From: an uncultured Clostridia bacterium
GTDB lineage: Bacteria > Bacillota > Clostridia > Oscillospirales > Acutalibacteraceae
Assembly (NCBI GenBank): GCA_937915775.1
Contig: CALGGQ010000125.1
Span: forward strand, 1-5,602
Direction: 5' to 3'
Length of the DNA: 5,602 nucleotides
In this document: positions 4,488 through 5,602 of the stretch, piece by piece
Layout: every line of letters starts with the position of its first letter
Numbering within the stretch: the stretch's first letter is position 1
Notes under the pieces: model-generated
The model's input: only the letters and a program-made list of their open reading frames with translations
Databases searched by the model: none
What the model was told of the DNA's origin: nothing
Program-made: the position numbers and the translations under genes

Positions 4488-5602
4488 TTACCAATTGTAA
4501 CTATATGCCTCATTGACATAAACCCTGTATGAGTCAGGAATAACTGTATCATAATTATCATCATAGGGATATTCAAAGTTCAAATAGTCTGTATCTCCGG
4601 ACTGTTCAACATCTGCATAATGATAATCATAACCGATTGCATTTCCGTCAGCATCGAAAAAAATGATTGCCAGTTGCGTAAACTCAATCTTGTTATCACC
4701 GGTATTGGTTACATGAGAAATAACCTTGCTACCGGTATTCGTATTTTCAACCTCAATACTTTTAATATAATCCAGTTTTGATTCACTGATATTTTCGGCC
4801 TTCAATTCCACCTTATAGCTTGAATAAGGCAAAGAATTGTAATCACTGTCATACGGTCCTGTAACTTCGAGCGCACAGGTGTTTCCTTTGGAGAGACAGT
4901 AGATTTCATTTGTATTCTGGTCAATCAGCTTACCATCGGCATCATAATACAACACACGCATTTCAACCTCTATTGCTGCCTTATTGTTATTCTTTAAAAC
5001 ACCAATAACACCGTTACCCAAATCATAGTAGGTTGCGCTGATATTCTTAACACTGACCGGAATCGGTTTCACAGTAACAGAACAGGTATAGCTTTTGCCC
5101 AGCACCTTGGCAGTAATCGTTGCTGTTCCGACACCCTTAGCAGTAATTTTTCCGTTTTTAACGGTCGCAACCGTCTTATCAGAGGATGACCACTTTACCG
5201 TTTGCTTTGTACCGTTAAGTTTTATGGTCAGCGTATTTCCTTTAATTACGGTTACTTTTTTCTTGGAAAGCTTCGGTGTTTCCACTGTAACAACACACTT
5301 ATAGGTTTTAGAGCCAACCTTTGCTTTTATTGTAGCAGTGCCCTTTTTCTTTGCGCTAACCTTACCCTTGGAGGTTACCGAGGCAACCGCTTTATTGCTG
5401 GAGCTCCATTTCACCTTCTTTTTCGTTCCTTTTACTTTCAGGGTAAATGATTGTCCCTTGATTAAAGTCTTTTTCTTCGCGCTGATGCTAACCGCCGCCT
5501 CAGCAACTGTTACGGCATAGTTCGCGGGGACAAAGACCTCCGCCACGTTCGGCACAAAGGTGAAAATCGCCAGCGCCAAGCATAAAACAGTAATGAATTT
5601 TT
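4488..5602 (-). CDS. Secreted protein with two Big_2 domains and two FxLYD-like repeats, 5' end cut
   Basis: The frame is open to the window edge. Comparison with the downstream paralogue places the true ATG about four bases outside (5606-5604), giving 372 residues; the internal ATG at 5579 would cut the signal peptide. Numbering from the predicted start, the signal peptide covers about 1-38. Two Big_2 domains follow, about 39-108 and 111-179, each with the KWSSS(N/D)K core and the GTATI.AKV strand. Two beta-rich C-terminal units, about 188-269 and 284-368, match those of the neighbour, and both proteins end near AYSY(D/N)W. The C-terminal part is acidic (YYDADGK, FFDADGN, YPYDDNYD), where the neighbour is lysine-rich. 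No cell-wall sorting signal is seen. A strong terminator follows. The role is probably structural, adhesive or carbohydrate/cell-wall binding at the surface; this is inference from domain type. Confidence 0.9.
   Translation of the reverse strand, partial: KFITVLCLALAIFTFVPNVAEVFVPANYAVTVAEAAVSISAKKKTLIKGQSFTLKVKGTKKKVKWSSSNKAVASVTSKGKVSAKKKGTATIKAKVGSKTYKCVVTVETPKLSKKKVTVIKGNTLTIKLNGTKQTVKWSSSDKTVATVKNGKITAKGVGTATITAKVLGKSYTCSVTVKPIPVSVKNISATYYDLGNGVIGVLKNNNKAAIEVEMRVLYYDADGKLIDQNTNEIYCLSKGNTCALEVTGPYDSDYNSLPYSSYKVELKAENISESKLDYIKSIEVENTNTGSKVISHVTNTGDNKIEFTQLAIIFFDADGNAIGYDYHYADVEQSGDTDYLNFEYPYDDNYDTVIPDSYRVYVNEAYSYNW
5070..5492 (-). repeat. Tandem Big_2 domain duplication inside the 372-residue protein
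   Basis: The units coded by 5492-5283 and 5276-5070 repeat the same order: SxSAKKKTL or LSKKKVTV, IKG...T(L/I)K, GTK..VKWSSS, VA.V..GK(V/I).AK..GTATI.AKV and a YKC/YTC strand. Only the first unit has a counterpart in the downstream paralogue, so gain or loss of one unit separates the copies. Confidence 0.8.
5548..5602 (-). repeat. 55-base direct repeat, copy 2 (signal-peptide coding)
   Basis: This is identical to 4318-4372. Just downstream of it the two genes fall to ordinary paralogue divergence, so the identity is confined to the start of the gene, at least within the window. Confidence 0.93.

Noticed and set aside
5577..5579. Start of the double-Big_2 gene at an internal codon, position 5579
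   Set aside because: It would remove the charged N-terminus of the signal peptide. The frame continues to the edge and matches the paralogue from its third residue.

Overview
The window reads as a low-to-mid GC Gram-positive chromosome, most likely a gut-type Clostridia (Oscillospiraceae/Lachnospiraceae-like). This is inferred from the protein families (DUF2975 plus small XRE regulator, DUF4173 membrane protein, lysine-rich secreted Big_2 proteins), the strong AGGAG-type ribosome binding sites and the U-tract hairpin terminators. The species cannot be named from the sequence. Every gene I can support lies on the minus strand, so the biological order runs from high to low coordinates. I see no tRNA, rRNA, CRISPR array, insertion sequence or phage gene.

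Right part (3400-5602): two tandem paralogous genes for secreted proteins. The upstream copy (4488-5602) lacks only about its first four bases at the window edge and has two bacterial Ig-like (Big_2) domains. The downstream copy (3450-4376) has one. Both have a signal peptide encoded by an identical 55-base stretch, and both end in two tandem beta-rich repeats of an FxLYD-like type. Each is followed by a near-identical intrinsic terminator, and the downstream copy has its own promoter. Together they look like a duplicated gene-plus-terminator cassette.

Left part (1-3362): a compact run of five genes behind a good promoter at 3334-3362. In order they are a 124-residue single-pass membrane protein, a 216-residue (or 208-residue) single-pass membrane protein, a four-helix DUF2975 membrane protein, a 68-residue XRE/Cro-type regulator, and a large multi-pass DUF4173 protein that runs off the left edge. 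Three of the four junctions have gaps of 2 to 11 bases, and two of them place the Shine-Dalgarno sequence over the upstream stop codon. The fourth gap (48 bases) holds a ten-codon ORF whose peptide repeats the DKSVGL start of the DUF2975 protein. I see no terminator inside the run, so it is probably one transcription unit. A membrane-linked regulatory module is the natural reading (DUF2975 plus its XRE partner is a recurrent pair), but the signal and the targets cannot be read from the sequence. Base composition changes sharply: the DUF4173 gene is GC-rich and the 124-residue gene AT-rich, suggesting the unit was assembled from parts of different origin.
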